Source: Azospirillum sp. 51_20
Lineage (GTDB): Bacteria; Pseudomonadota; Alphaproteobacteria; RF32; CAG-239
Direction: 5' to 3'
Assembly (NCBI GenBank): GCA_001917175.1
Contig: MNTV01000031.1
Location: 67,167-131,166 of the forward strand
DNA length: 64,000 bases
The notes below the pieces were generated by a model. That model was not told the DNA's origin. It was given only the letters and a program-made list of their open reading frames with translations, and ran no database searches. A program made the position numbers and the translations under genes. Numbering within the stretch: the first letter of the stretch is position 1; the number at the start of each line of letters is the position of its first letter. Below, one piece after another: positions 18,771-26,999 of the stretch.

Positions 18771-19327
18771 GGCCGTTTTAGCTTCCGTTTTCCCGGGATA
18801 TCTGTTGCGTTTTTCGGCTTGTCGGGGCCGGTTTAAAAGCTTAATCACCGTCAGCGGCGGAATAATATGCCAAAATACAAACAGAGGTATTGTGTTGTCT
18901 TTTTCGAAATATATTTGAGCAATCAGATACAGCAAAACAAGCGTTATACCGCAAAGCCCCTTCAGATTCCGGCGGGAGGAAAAAACAAAGGGGCGCACAA
19001 GGCCGTCAGTAAAACGGAAGCCGCTCCCGCCATGCCGTTTGAAATGACAAAATTCCGGCAGACGAAAGAACCGTAAGCCAAAAGAACGGGAACAGCACTG
19101 ATGAAGTAAAAGGTTTTTAAATTGTCCCTGCCGTGCATGCGGGCAATTGTATAAACCGATATGACAATTATAGAATACAAGGCTTCCGTGCCGATTTGCA
19201 AAAGCGGCAGCAGCCCTTCGGTTGATGCGTCGTAATTTCCGGCGGACGAGGTAAAAACGACGAAACACGCGAAAGATGTTGCGGCGGCATATAAAACAAG
19301 GGCGGAATACTTGAAGACCGCTGCCAT
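18747..19327 (-). pseudogene. Frameshifted multi-span membrane protein
   Basis: Two overlapping frames read as one protein. The 5' frame (19327 to about 18970) gives four hydrophobic helices ending LTALCAPLFF and then runs into a stop at 18962. The -1 frame continues naturally as SSRRNLKGLCGITLVLLYLIAQIYF...PLFVFWHIIPPLTVIKLL with two more helices and a basic tail. The junction is a run of six T (minus strand); adding one T restores a protein of about 190 residues. It may be a real pseudogene, a phase-variable gene or an assembly error. Family unrecognised. Confidence 0.7.
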
Positions 19328-19342
19328 CGCATTTCCCGCGGT

Positions 19343-20155
19343 TTAATCTTCGTCCTGCCGGTTATGGTACCGCCGGCGGCCGTTTGAACGGCGTTCCCGA
19401 TTCCGATAGCCGATTTGACGCTGCTCGGGCGGCCTGCGTTCGATTTCCGGCCGGTAAGAGGCAGCCTGATTTAACAGCGAGTCGATGATTTCCATCGGGT
19501 TTTTGCCGGCGAGCAGCTGCTGTTTGGTCACTTCGGTTGCCACCGACTGAACGACGGCATTGCGGAAAGCGTCCTGTGCGGAAATTTTGCTTTTTTCTTC
19601 CTGGAGCTTCGTTTTTTCCGTATATTTGCGGTGAAAGCGGGCGAATTCGTACAGCGGATCGCCGCCGCGGATGTAGTTGTCCAGCCCCGCCAGATTGGTC
19701 TTTTCGTCCACCAGCGCCTTAATTCCGCCGCATTCCCGGTCGATGTAAAGCTTCCAGTCTTCGATGATGTCCCAGTAAACGGCCGCCTGTACGCTGTCCG
19801 GCGCAATTTCTCCGAAATCGATGAACTTGACGTTGCCGGGGCGCTGGTAAATGGTAATGTTCTTGTCAAAAAACTCTTTGTTTTCCCTCAGCTTGCGCCG
19901 CGGATTGACCAGCGAATAGGCCAGACAGATGGCCACCAGCGCTTCTTTCAGCCCCTCGTTGGTCTTATAAACCACCTTGAGCGGCTTTTTGATCACTTCC
20001 GGGTTGTGCAGAGCGGTGTTGACGCAATACTGGTTAAGGTTTTCCAGCGCGTCCAGCTGGTCGTCTTCCAGTTCGACCGAAGTTTGGACGACGGCGCTGA
20101 ACGCCAGATCGATCAGTTCCTGAATGTCTTTTTCCGTTTTTGTTTCTTCCGTCAT
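19343..20155 (-). CDS. Uncharacterised protein with basic C-terminal tail
   Basis: 270 residues, no signal peptide or membrane helix. Residues 1-225 look like a folded, mostly helical domain with several conserved-looking Trp/Tyr/Asp positions (VKFIDFGEIAPDSVQAAVYW; GLDNYIRGGDPLYEFARFH). The last 40 residues are very Arg/Gln/Asn-rich (YRNRERRSNGRRRYHNRQ), typical of nucleic-acid contact or disorder. It directly abuts rppH (no intervening bases), so it is probably co-transcribed with it. The pairing with an RNA pyrophosphohydrolase hints at an RNA-related role, but that is only context. I do not recognise the family. Confidence 0.75.
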   Translation of the reverse strand: MTEETKTEKDIQELIDLAFSAVVQTSVELEDDQLDALENLNQYCVNTALHNPEVIKKPLKVVYKTNEGLKEALVAICLAYSLVNPRRKLRENKEFFDKNITIYQRPGNVKFIDFGEIAPDSVQAAVYWDIIEDWKLYIDRECGGIKALVDEKTNLAGLDNYIRGGDPLYEFARFHRKYTEKTKLQEEKSKISAQDAFRNAVVQSVATEVTKQQLLAGKNPMEIIDSLLNQAASYRPEIERRPPEQRQIGYRNRERRSNGRRRYHNRQDED

Positions 20156-20611
20156 TTAACCCTCAACAACAGGCTTAAACTTCTTTACTGCTTCAATATA
20201 AACGTTTTTCTTGAATTCTGCAATTCTTTTGACCGCTTCGTCAATGTCTTCCCAGGCATAACGGGCAAATTCCGGCTCTTCGGTTTCAAGGTTGATCTCA
20301 CTGTCTTCGCCGGTAAAGCGGAACAATACCCACTGCATTTCCTGTCCGTCATATCTCCACTTGCCGCCTTTTTGAATTTCCGGCGGAAAAGTATAGCGCA
20401 GCGGTTCGGTTACGGTATCTGCCGGCTCGACCGAAACGATCGAAGTTTCTTCTTTGAGTTCGCGCCGGGCGGCTTCGATCAGCCCTTCGCCGGCTTCGAT
20501 TCCCCCCTGCGGAAACTGCCAGGCGCCGGGCAGGTCGCGCCGTTCGCACAAAAGAACCTTATGATCTTTGTAAACCGTGATGCCGACGCATTTTCGATAG
20601 TTGCCGTTCAT
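20156..20611 (-). CDS. rppH: RNA pyrophosphohydrolase RppH (Nudix)
   Basis: 151 residues from ATG 20611 (MNGNYRKCVGITVYKDHKV); an upstream in-frame start adds an unconserved leader. Nudix box: GGIEAGEGLIEAARRELKEE, continuing TSI. Family signatures WQFPQGGIE and QMQWVLFRF-like (QEMQWVLFRFTG) match RppH, which removes pyrophosphate from 5'-triphosphorylated RNA to trigger decay. The position after gpmI-envC-ctpA is the usual alphaproteobacterial context. Confidence 0.94.
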   Translation of the reverse strand: MNGNYRKCVGITVYKDHKVLLCERRDLPGAWQFPQGGIEAGEGLIEAARRELKEETSIVSVEPADTVTEPLRYTFPPEIQKGGKWRYDGQEMQWVLFRFTGEDSEINLETEEPEFARYAWEDIDEAVKRIAEFKKNVYIEAVKKFKPVVEG

Positions 20612-20688
20612 TGTTTTGTCCTTGTTTTTTACTTTTAAAAAACAGAGCCGGAGCATGCGTGCTGCCGCAAAACTCCGGCCCGGCCGTC

Positions 20689-22002
20689 TTATTTCTTGTC
20701 GGCGGCGTAAATGCTCAGAGCCTTGATGGTATCAACCGCCCGCAGCAGCTGATAGTCTTTTTGCAGGTCTTCGTCATTGTCGCCGTTTTTGTCTTTGTCA
20801 TCGGCTTTTTGATCTTTGCCGCCGGCCTCGACATTGTCGTTTTTCAGCGCGTTTTTCAGCTCGGCTTCGCTGATCGTCAGACCGTCGAAGTTAAGCAGTT
20901 CGACCTTGGCCGGCTTGACTTCGATGTCCGGTTCGATGCCCTTGGCCTGGATCGAACGGCCGGAAGGCGTGTAATAACGGGCGGTGGTCAGCCGGATGGC
21001 GCCGTATTTGGCAAACGGAATGACACTCTGGACCGAACCTTTGCCGAAAGACTTTTCGCCCATGATGATTGCCCGTTTATGATCCTGCAAAGCACCGGCG
21101 AGAATTTCCGACGCCGAGGCCGAACCGTCGTTGATCAGCACTACGATCGGCAGCCCTTCGGCCACGTCGCCTTTGGTGGCGTTATATTTGATGGTGTCTT
21201 CCTCGTTGCGCGAACGGGTAGAAACGATTTCCCCCTTGTCAAGGAACAAATCGGAAACCGCTACCGCCTGGTCCAGCAGGCCGCCCGGGTTGTTGCGCAC
21301 GTCGATTACCAGTCCGCGGATGCCGTTTTTGTTTTTTTTCTGCATTTTGGCCAAAGCGTCTTTTACGTTCTTGTCCACTTCTTCGCTGAAGGAGGAAATG
21401 CGGATATAGGCAACGTCTTTGGCTTTGATTTCGCTTTTAACCGACTGGATTTTGATTTCTTCGCGTTTCAAGGTGACGTCAAACGGTTTTTCGGTACCGC
21501 GGCGGATGGTCAGTTTGATTTTGGTGCCGGTTTTGCCGCGCATTTTGTCGACCGCTTCGTTAAGCGTCATGCCGACGACGGTGGTGCCGTCGAGGCTGAT
21601 GATGTAGTCGCCCGGTTTCAGCCCGGCTTTGAACGCCGGCGTGTCGTCGATCGGCGAAACCACTTTGACCACGCCGCTTTCCATCGTCACCTCAATGCCC
21701 AGGCCGCCGAATTTTCCCTGTGTCTGCTCGTTGAGATACTGGAAGCTTTTGGCGTCAAGAAAGCTGGAATGCGGATCAAGCGAGGAAAGCATGCCGTTGA
21801 TGGCCGATTCAATCAGTTTCTGGTCGCTCACCTCTTCCACGTAAGACGCTTTGGTCCGTTCCATGATTTCGCCGAAAAGGTTCAGCATTTCATAGGTGTC
21901 GGCTTCTTCTGCCGAAGGCGCCTTTTTGTCGGCGGCGGTTACGCAGCCGGCGGTCAGGACGATGTTGGCGATTAATGCAAATGTCAGTAATTTTTTCCAC
22001 AT
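20689..22002 (-). CDS. ctpA: S41 carboxy-terminal processing protease
   Basis: 437-residue periplasmic protease. N-terminal signal sequence with a possible lipobox (VLTAGC, Cys20). CTP N-domain (INGMLSSLDPHSSFLD), PDZ domain (about 100-180, FGGLGIEVTMESGVVKVVSPIDDTPA), then the Ser-Lys dyad: Ser in NDGSASASEILAGALQDH and Lys in GEKSFGKGSVQ. A poly-Asp/Lys tail follows. It likely trims periplasmic or membrane proteins and peptidoglycan hydrolases; the neighbouring envC-like gene supports a cell-wall link. Confidence 0.95.
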   Translation of the reverse strand: MWKKLLTFALIANIVLTAGCVTAADKKAPSAEEADTYEMLNLFGEIMERTKASYVEEVSDQKLIESAINGMLSSLDPHSSFLDAKSFQYLNEQTQGKFGGLGIEVTMESGVVKVVSPIDDTPAFKAGLKPGDYIISLDGTTVVGMTLNEAVDKMRGKTGTKIKLTIRRGTEKPFDVTLKREEIKIQSVKSEIKAKDVAYIRISSFSEEVDKNVKDALAKMQKKNKNGIRGLVIDVRNNPGGLLDQAVAVSDLFLDKGEIVSTRSRNEEDTIKYNATKGDVAEGLPIVVLINDGSASASEILAGALQDHKRAIIMGEKSFGKGSVQSVIPFAKYGAIRLTTARYYTPSGRSIQAKGIEPDIEVKPAKVELLNFDGLTISEAELKNALKNDNVEAGGKDQKADDKDKNGDNDEDLQKDYQLLRAVDTIKALSIYAADKK

Positions 22003-22032
22003 AACGTTTTTCCTGTTTTTGTTCTTTTGTTT

Positions 22033-23316
22033 TTATTTGGCAAACCAGGCTTCGGGGTCGATCGGCCGGCTGTCTTCCCGCAGTTCGACATAAAGCTTGG
22101 CCTCGGCGCTTTTCGGCATTTGTCCGATCGGTTCGCCGGCCAGAAGCATCTGCCCCACTTCGCAGTCGATGCTGTTTAAGCCGGCCAGAAGCGACATATA
22201 ATGTTCGCCGTGTTCGATAATAATGATGTTGCCGTAACCGCGGAACGGGCCGGCAAAAATGACGGTACCGTCAAACGGCGAAACCACCTGCGCTTCGCTC
22301 CGGGTCTTGATCGAGATTCCTTTGGCGCTGACGCCTTTGGCGGTTTCCTGCCCGTAGGCCGCGACAATCGGCCCCCGCGCCGGCATCGAAAGTTTGCCTT
22401 TGGCTTTGACGAAGTTTTGCCCCACGTCTTTTATATAAGCGGTCTGCGATTTTATCAAGTCATCGCTTTTGGCCTGTTCCTGCCGTTCTTTTTCCCGGCG
22501 CTCGTTAACCGCCAGCGCTTCCTGTTCGGCACGGTATCTTTCCAGCTCCTCGCGTTCGCGCTTCAGCTTTTCCTGCCGCTCGCGCTCCAGCTTTTCCCGC
22601 GCTTTGCGTTCCTTTTCCAGCTTGACCAGCAGTTCCTTGATGTCTTTGGCCTGAGCCGCCAGCTGTTTGATTTTTTGCCGGGCGGCGGCGCTTTTGTCTT
22701 CGATTTGGCTGCGGATTTTCGCTTTTTTGCGGATCAGCTGCTTCATCTGCCGGTGTTCTTTCTCAAGCGCCAGTTTGTTGCTGGAGATTTTTTTTACCTG
22801 CTGTTCGATCTTGCTTTTCTTGGTTGCGATGTTGTCGAGTTTCTCCCGGATCTGGGCGGCCTCTTCCGCCAGGAACGGCACCGTTTCCCGAAGCAGCATC
22901 GCGCTTCTGATGATTTCGACCGGCGTCAGCGGCTGCACGAACAGCGCTTCCGTCGGTTTCAAGGCCAGATTCTGCAGCGCGTAAAGAGTCTGGATCAGGT
23001 TTTCGTCTTCTTTGATAAAGTCGTCTTCCGCCGTTTTCAGTTCTTTTTGCAGCCGCGCCAGCTGTTTTTCCATCGCCGAAATTCTGTCTTCGGTGTTTTG
23101 AATTTGCCGCGCCTTTTGCACCATTTGCTTGCTCACCGTCGCCATTTCGACGCTGATTTTGGCAGCCTGGGCCTGCAGGCGCTTGTGTTCGACGCTCTTT
23201 TGTTCCACCTGCATCTGGATCGCTTCCAGATCCTTGCGGGAAACGACCGCCGCCGCTGCCGACTGCACTGTCAGCAGGCTTAAAAGCAAAGTTAAAAAGG
23301 CGGTTTGTATTTTCAA
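22033..23316 (-). CDS. EnvC-like murein hydrolase activator
   Basis: 427 residues: signal peptide (cleavage near AAAA, residue 23), long coiled coil (about 25-280, rich in Glu/Lys/Gln) and a C-terminal LytM/M23 domain (about 320-427). The LytM fold is recognisable (VVSPFDGTVIFAGPFRGYGNIIIIEHG), but the zinc ligands are incomplete, as in EnvC, so it should activate amidases rather than cut peptidoglycan itself. It acts in the periplasm at division. In the gpmI-envC-ctpA-rppH array. Confidence 0.9.
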   Translation of the reverse strand: MKIQTAFLTLLLSLLTVQSAAAAVVSRKDLEAIQMQVEQKSVEHKRLQAQAAKISVEMATVSKQMVQKARQIQNTEDRISAMEKQLARLQKELKTAEDDFIKEDENLIQTLYALQNLALKPTEALFVQPLTPVEIIRSAMLLRETVPFLAEEAAQIREKLDNIATKKSKIEQQVKKISSNKLALEKEHRQMKQLIRKKAKIRSQIEDKSAAARQKIKQLAAQAKDIKELLVKLEKERKAREKLERERQEKLKREREELERYRAEQEALAVNERREKERQEQAKSDDLIKSQTAYIKDVGQNFVKAKGKLSMPARGPIVAAYGQETAKGVSAKGISIKTRSEAQVVSPFDGTVIFAGPFRGYGNIIIIEHGEHYMSLLAGLNSIDCEVGQMLLAGEPIGQMPKSAEAKLYVELREDSRPIDPEAWFAK

Positions 23317-23340
23317 CGGCGGTCGTCTCCGAAGCAGGTT

Positions 23341-24876
23341 CTATTTGCGGACCAAAAGCGATTTGCCGGTCATTTCCGCGGGCTGCTTAATGCCGAGCAG
23401 GTCAAGCAGGGTCGGGGAAATGTCGGCCAGTTTGCCGTTGTTGAGCGCGGCAACGTCTTTCGGACCGTTGACCAGCACCGCCTGTACGTCGCCGACGGTG
23501 TGCGCGGTATAGGGCTGGCCGGTTTTTTCGTCGACCATTTTTTCCGCGTTGCCGTGATCGGCGGTAACCAGCAGCGCTCCGTCAACGTCTTTGATGGCCT
23601 TGACCACTCTGCCCAGGCACTCGTCAACCGCGGCCACCGCTTTCAGGGCCGCTTCCATAATGCCGGTATGGCCGACCATGTCGCCGTTGGCGAAATTGCA
23701 GATGATGACGTCGAATTTTTGCTTTTCGATGGCGTCAACCAGATGGTCCGTCACTTCGTAAACCGACATTTCCGGTTTCAGGTCATAGGTGGCAACCTTC
23801 GGGCTGGGAACCAGAATTCTCGATTCTCCGGCGAATTCCTTTTCTTCCCCGCCGTTGAAAAAGAAAGTGACGTGTGCGTATTTTTCGGTTTCGGCAATTC
23901 GCAGCTGGGTGAGGCCGTTTTCCGCCACCACTTCGCCGAAGATGTGCACCAGCGCTTCCGGCGGGAACATCGTCTGCATGAAACGGTTGTGGTCGACCGA
24001 ATATTCGGTCATGCCGACCGCCATCGACAGCTCAATCGTCTTTTTCCGTTCAAAACCGGTAAATTCCCTGTCGGCCAGCGCATACAGGATTTCGCGGGCG
24101 CGGTCGGCGCGGAAGTTGGCCATCAGCACCGCGTCGCCGTCTTCAAATCCCTGATAGTTGCCGATTACGGCCGGAACCACGAATTCGTCGCTGACTTTTT
24201 CGGCATAAGAAGCTTTGATCGCCTCGACCGCGTCGGCAAAACGTTTGCCGTCGGCCATAACCATGTTGTTGTAGGCTTTTTCCACCCGGTCCCAGCGCTT
24301 GTCGCGGTCCATGGCGTAGAAACGTCCGGCCACGGTGGTGATTTTGACGTTTTCCATGGCGGCGGTATCTTTTTCAAATTCGGCGACGAAGCCGGCGGCC
24401 GATTCCGGCGGCGTGTCGCGGCCGTCCAAAAAGGCGTGGACGTCGGTTTTGATGCCGTGTTCGTTCAGAATGCCGGCCAGCGCGACGATGTGATGCTGGG
24501 AAGAGTGAACGCCGCCCGGCGACATCAGGCCCATCAGGTGGCAGGTTTTGCCGTTTTCTTTCAGTTTTTCGATCAGTTTTAAGAGGACCGGGTTCTTTTT
24601 AAGCGAACCGTCTTTGATCGCCAGGTCGATCTTCGGCAGATCCTGCATGACCACCCGGCCGGCGCCGAGGTTGGTGTGTCCCACTTCCGAATTGCCCATC
24701 TGTCCTTCCGGCAGGCCGACGGCCAGTCCGGAGGTCTGTACCAGGCAATGCGGATATTCTTTCAGGCACCGGTGCCAGTTGGGCGTATGCCCCTGTTCGA
24801 TCGCGTTGTCGGGGGTAATTTCCTTGCGGTAGCCCCAGCCGTCCAAAATTAGCAGCATTACGGGTTTTTGTCTCAT
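23341..24876 (-). CDS. gpmI: 2,3-bisphosphoglycerate-independent phosphoglycerate mutase
   Basis: 511 residues, the usual length. N-terminal metal site LLILDGWGY, catalytic Ser in GQMGNSEVGHTNLGAGR (about residues 60-76), and the C-terminal metal-binding motifs NFANGDMVGHTG and TADHGNAE. It converts 3- to 2-phosphoglycerate in glycolysis. First gene of the operon leading to envC-ctpA-rppH. Confidence 0.97.
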   Translation of the reverse strand: MRQKPVMLLILDGWGYRKEITPDNAIEQGHTPNWHRCLKEYPHCLVQTSGLAVGLPEGQMGNSEVGHTNLGAGRVVMQDLPKIDLAIKDGSLKKNPVLLKLIEKLKENGKTCHLMGLMSPGGVHSSQHHIVALAGILNEHGIKTDVHAFLDGRDTPPESAAGFVAEFEKDTAAMENVKITTVAGRFYAMDRDKRWDRVEKAYNNMVMADGKRFADAVEAIKASYAEKVSDEFVVPAVIGNYQGFEDGDAVLMANFRADRAREILYALADREFTGFERKKTIELSMAVGMTEYSVDHNRFMQTMFPPEALVHIFGEVVAENGLTQLRIAETEKYAHVTFFFNGGEEKEFAGESRILVPSPKVATYDLKPEMSVYEVTDHLVDAIEKQKFDVIICNFANGDMVGHTGIMEAALKAVAAVDECLGRVVKAIKDVDGALLVTADHGNAEKMVDEKTGQPYTAHTVGDVQAVLVNGPKDVAALNNGKLADISPTLLDLLGIKQPAEMTGKSLLVRK

Positions 24877-24980
24877 TTTGTTTGTCCTTTACCTTCTCTT
24901 TCGATTCTTGTTTTATGCTGATTATATATAATTACTTTCAGAATAAAAGCCCTAAATTTATATCTTTTTACAAAAAAAGG

Positions 24981-26855
24981 TCACTCCTCGCTTTCCGCCG
25001 CCAGCATCACTTTTTTCCAGATTTCGGCCGGCAGGGTGCCGCCGCCGACGCCTTTCATCGGCGAGTTGTCGTCGTTGCCGACCCATACCGCTGCCACGTA
25101 ACGGTCGGTAAAGCCGACGAACCAGGCGTCGCGGTAATCCTGCGAAGTGCCGGTTTTGCCGGCGGCAAAGAACGGCAGTTGCGCTCTTTTGCCGGTGCCT
25201 TCAAGGATCACTTTTTCCATCATCTCGGTTATGGCTTCAACCGTGTCTTCGTCCAAAATCCGCTGCCGTTCGTCTTCGTCGTAAAGACGGGTGTAGAGCG
25301 GATAGCCTTCGCGGGTGTAAATTTCGGTGATCGAATAGGGCCAGGCGGCATACCCGCCGTTGGCAACCGCGGTATAGGCCACCGCCATGTCCAGCACCTT
25401 GACCGCAGAACTGCCGAGCACCATTGCCGGGGTGTCGTCGATCGGGGTCGAAATGCCCATTTTGCGGGCGGTGCGGATAATGTTTCCGGACGGCAGTTTT
25501 TGCGCCAGGTTGACGGTGGCAAGGTTGAGCGAACGGACGAACGCCTCTTCCAGGGTTACCGTGCCGTAATATTTTTTGCTGTAGTTTTCCGGTTTCCAGT
25601 TGCCGATGGTGATCGGATAGTCGTCGATTTCGTCGTCGGTATCCCAGCCTTCTTCAAGAGCCGTCAGATAGACGAACGTCTTGAATGCCGAACCCGGCTG
25701 CCGAAGCGCCTGAGTGGCTCGATTGAACTGGCTTTTCTCATAATTGATGCCGCCGGCCATCGCTTTTACGGCGCCGTTTCTGTCCAGCACCACCACCGCG
25801 CCGTTGGTGACGTTTTTGCTTTTCGCGTTGGCAAAAACCGCCTGCCGGAGGGCGCTTTCCGCCGCTTTCTGAATTTTCTTGTCAAGCGTGGTGTAAACGT
25901 TGATGTCGTTTTCCCGTTCGCCGATATAGGCGTTTACTTCCTGATAGACCCAGTCGGCGAAATATCTGCCGCCTTCGAGTTTGTCGTGAATGCCGGCGCC
26001 GATCGGCATTTTCAGCGCTTTGGCCTTTTGTTCCGGGGTGATGACGGCGGCGTTGACCATGTTTTGCAATACCACCGCTGCCCGCTCTAGGGCGCGCTCT
26101 TTGTCGGCGGCCGGGTTATAGCGCGCCGGCGCTTTCAGCAGGCCGGCGATGACGGCGCCCTCCAGCATGTTGAGATCGCGCGAGCTTTTGTGAAAATATT
26201 TCTGCGACGCCGCCTCGATTCCGTAGGTGCCGCTGCCCATGTAAACGCGGTTGAGGTAAAGGGTCAGGATCTGGTCTTTGGAAAATTTGCTTTCCAGCCA
26301 GAAGGCCATCAGCAGTTCCTGAACTTTGCGCTTGATGTTTTTCTGCGGGGTCAGAAACAGGTTTTTGGCCACCTGCTGGGTGATGGTGCTGCCGCCCTGG
26401 GCATAGCGTCCCTTGATCAGGTTGGCGGTCATGGCGCGGGTGAAGGCGATGACGTCGAACCCGAAATGGGAATAAAAACGCCGGTCTTCGGTGGCAATTA
26501 CCGCATTGATGACGTAGGGCGGCAGTTCGTCGGGATAGACCACTTCCGAATAAACGTTGCCGAAGGTGGCAATTTCCTGTCCGTTTTCGGCAATGATCGA
26601 AGTTGAGGGCTGCCGGGTGCGGGAAACCGCCTGTTCAATGTCGGGCAGGGTGGCAAAGCAATAGCCGACGTACAGCGCAAGCGCGGCGCCGACGGCAAAG
26701 GCGGCAAAGAAAAGCAGTTTCCACCAGCGGAAGCCGCCGGTCGTTTTTTTGCCGCGGGAAACTTTTTTCCCGCCGCCGGTTTTCTTTTTTGCTGCCGTTT
26801 TTTTGGCCGTCTGCCGTTTGCCGCCCTTTTTCTCTTCTTTTGCGTTTGCTGCCAT
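24981..26855 (-). CDS. Penicillin-binding protein 1A (bifunctional class A PBP)
   Basis: 624 residues from ATG 26855 (MAANAKEEKKGGKR), which has a GGGAAGA-like ribosome-binding site; the longer frame upstream is spurious. A very Lys-rich cytoplasmic tail (1-45), one transmembrane helix (about 48-68), the glycosyltransferase GT51 domain (IATEDRRFYSHFGFD, GGSTITQQVAKNLFL) and the transpeptidase domain with SxxK in QPGSAFKTFVYL and KTGT in AAGKTGTSQDYRDAWF. It builds and crosslinks peptidoglycan and is the expected client of the LpoA-like lipoprotein at 3.5-5 kb. Divergent from polA. Confidence 0.94.
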   Translation of the reverse strand: MAANAKEEKKGGKRQTAKKTAAKKKTGGGKKVSRGKKTTGGFRWWKLLFFAAFAVGAALALYVGYCFATLPDIEQAVSRTRQPSTSIIAENGQEIATFGNVYSEVVYPDELPPYVINAVIATEDRRFYSHFGFDVIAFTRAMTANLIKGRYAQGGSTITQQVAKNLFLTPQKNIKRKVQELLMAFWLESKFSKDQILTLYLNRVYMGSGTYGIEAASQKYFHKSSRDLNMLEGAVIAGLLKAPARYNPAADKERALERAAVVLQNMVNAAVITPEQKAKALKMPIGAGIHDKLEGGRYFADWVYQEVNAYIGERENDINVYTTLDKKIQKAAESALRQAVFANAKSKNVTNGAVVVLDRNGAVKAMAGGINYEKSQFNRATQALRQPGSAFKTFVYLTALEEGWDTDDEIDDYPITIGNWKPENYSKKYYGTVTLEEAFVRSLNLATVNLAQKLPSGNIIRTARKMGISTPIDDTPAMVLGSSAVKVLDMAVAYTAVANGGYAAWPYSITEIYTREGYPLYTRLYDEDERQRILDEDTVEAITEMMEKVILEGTGKRAQLPFFAAGKTGTSQDYRDAWFVGFTDRYVAAVWVGNDDNSPMKGVGGGTLPAEIWKKVMLAAESEE

Positions 26856-26999
26856 CTGTCTTCCCCGGTTGCGATTCTTTCGCCGATTATAACCGGAAAA
26901 TGTCACCAATAAGTTAAGCATAAGTATATTTCCCGGTTGGCTTATCGGCTTTGATGGTTTATATTGAGCGCAAAAGACGAAAACGGGAAAGGAAAGGCA

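Noticed and set aside
18962..18990. Programmed -1 ribosomal frameshift in the membrane gene
   Set aside because: The T run is not in the X-XXY-YYZ register (zero frame is TTG-TTT-TTT), and I see no clear downstream structure. An indel is simpler, though transcriptional slippage is not excluded.
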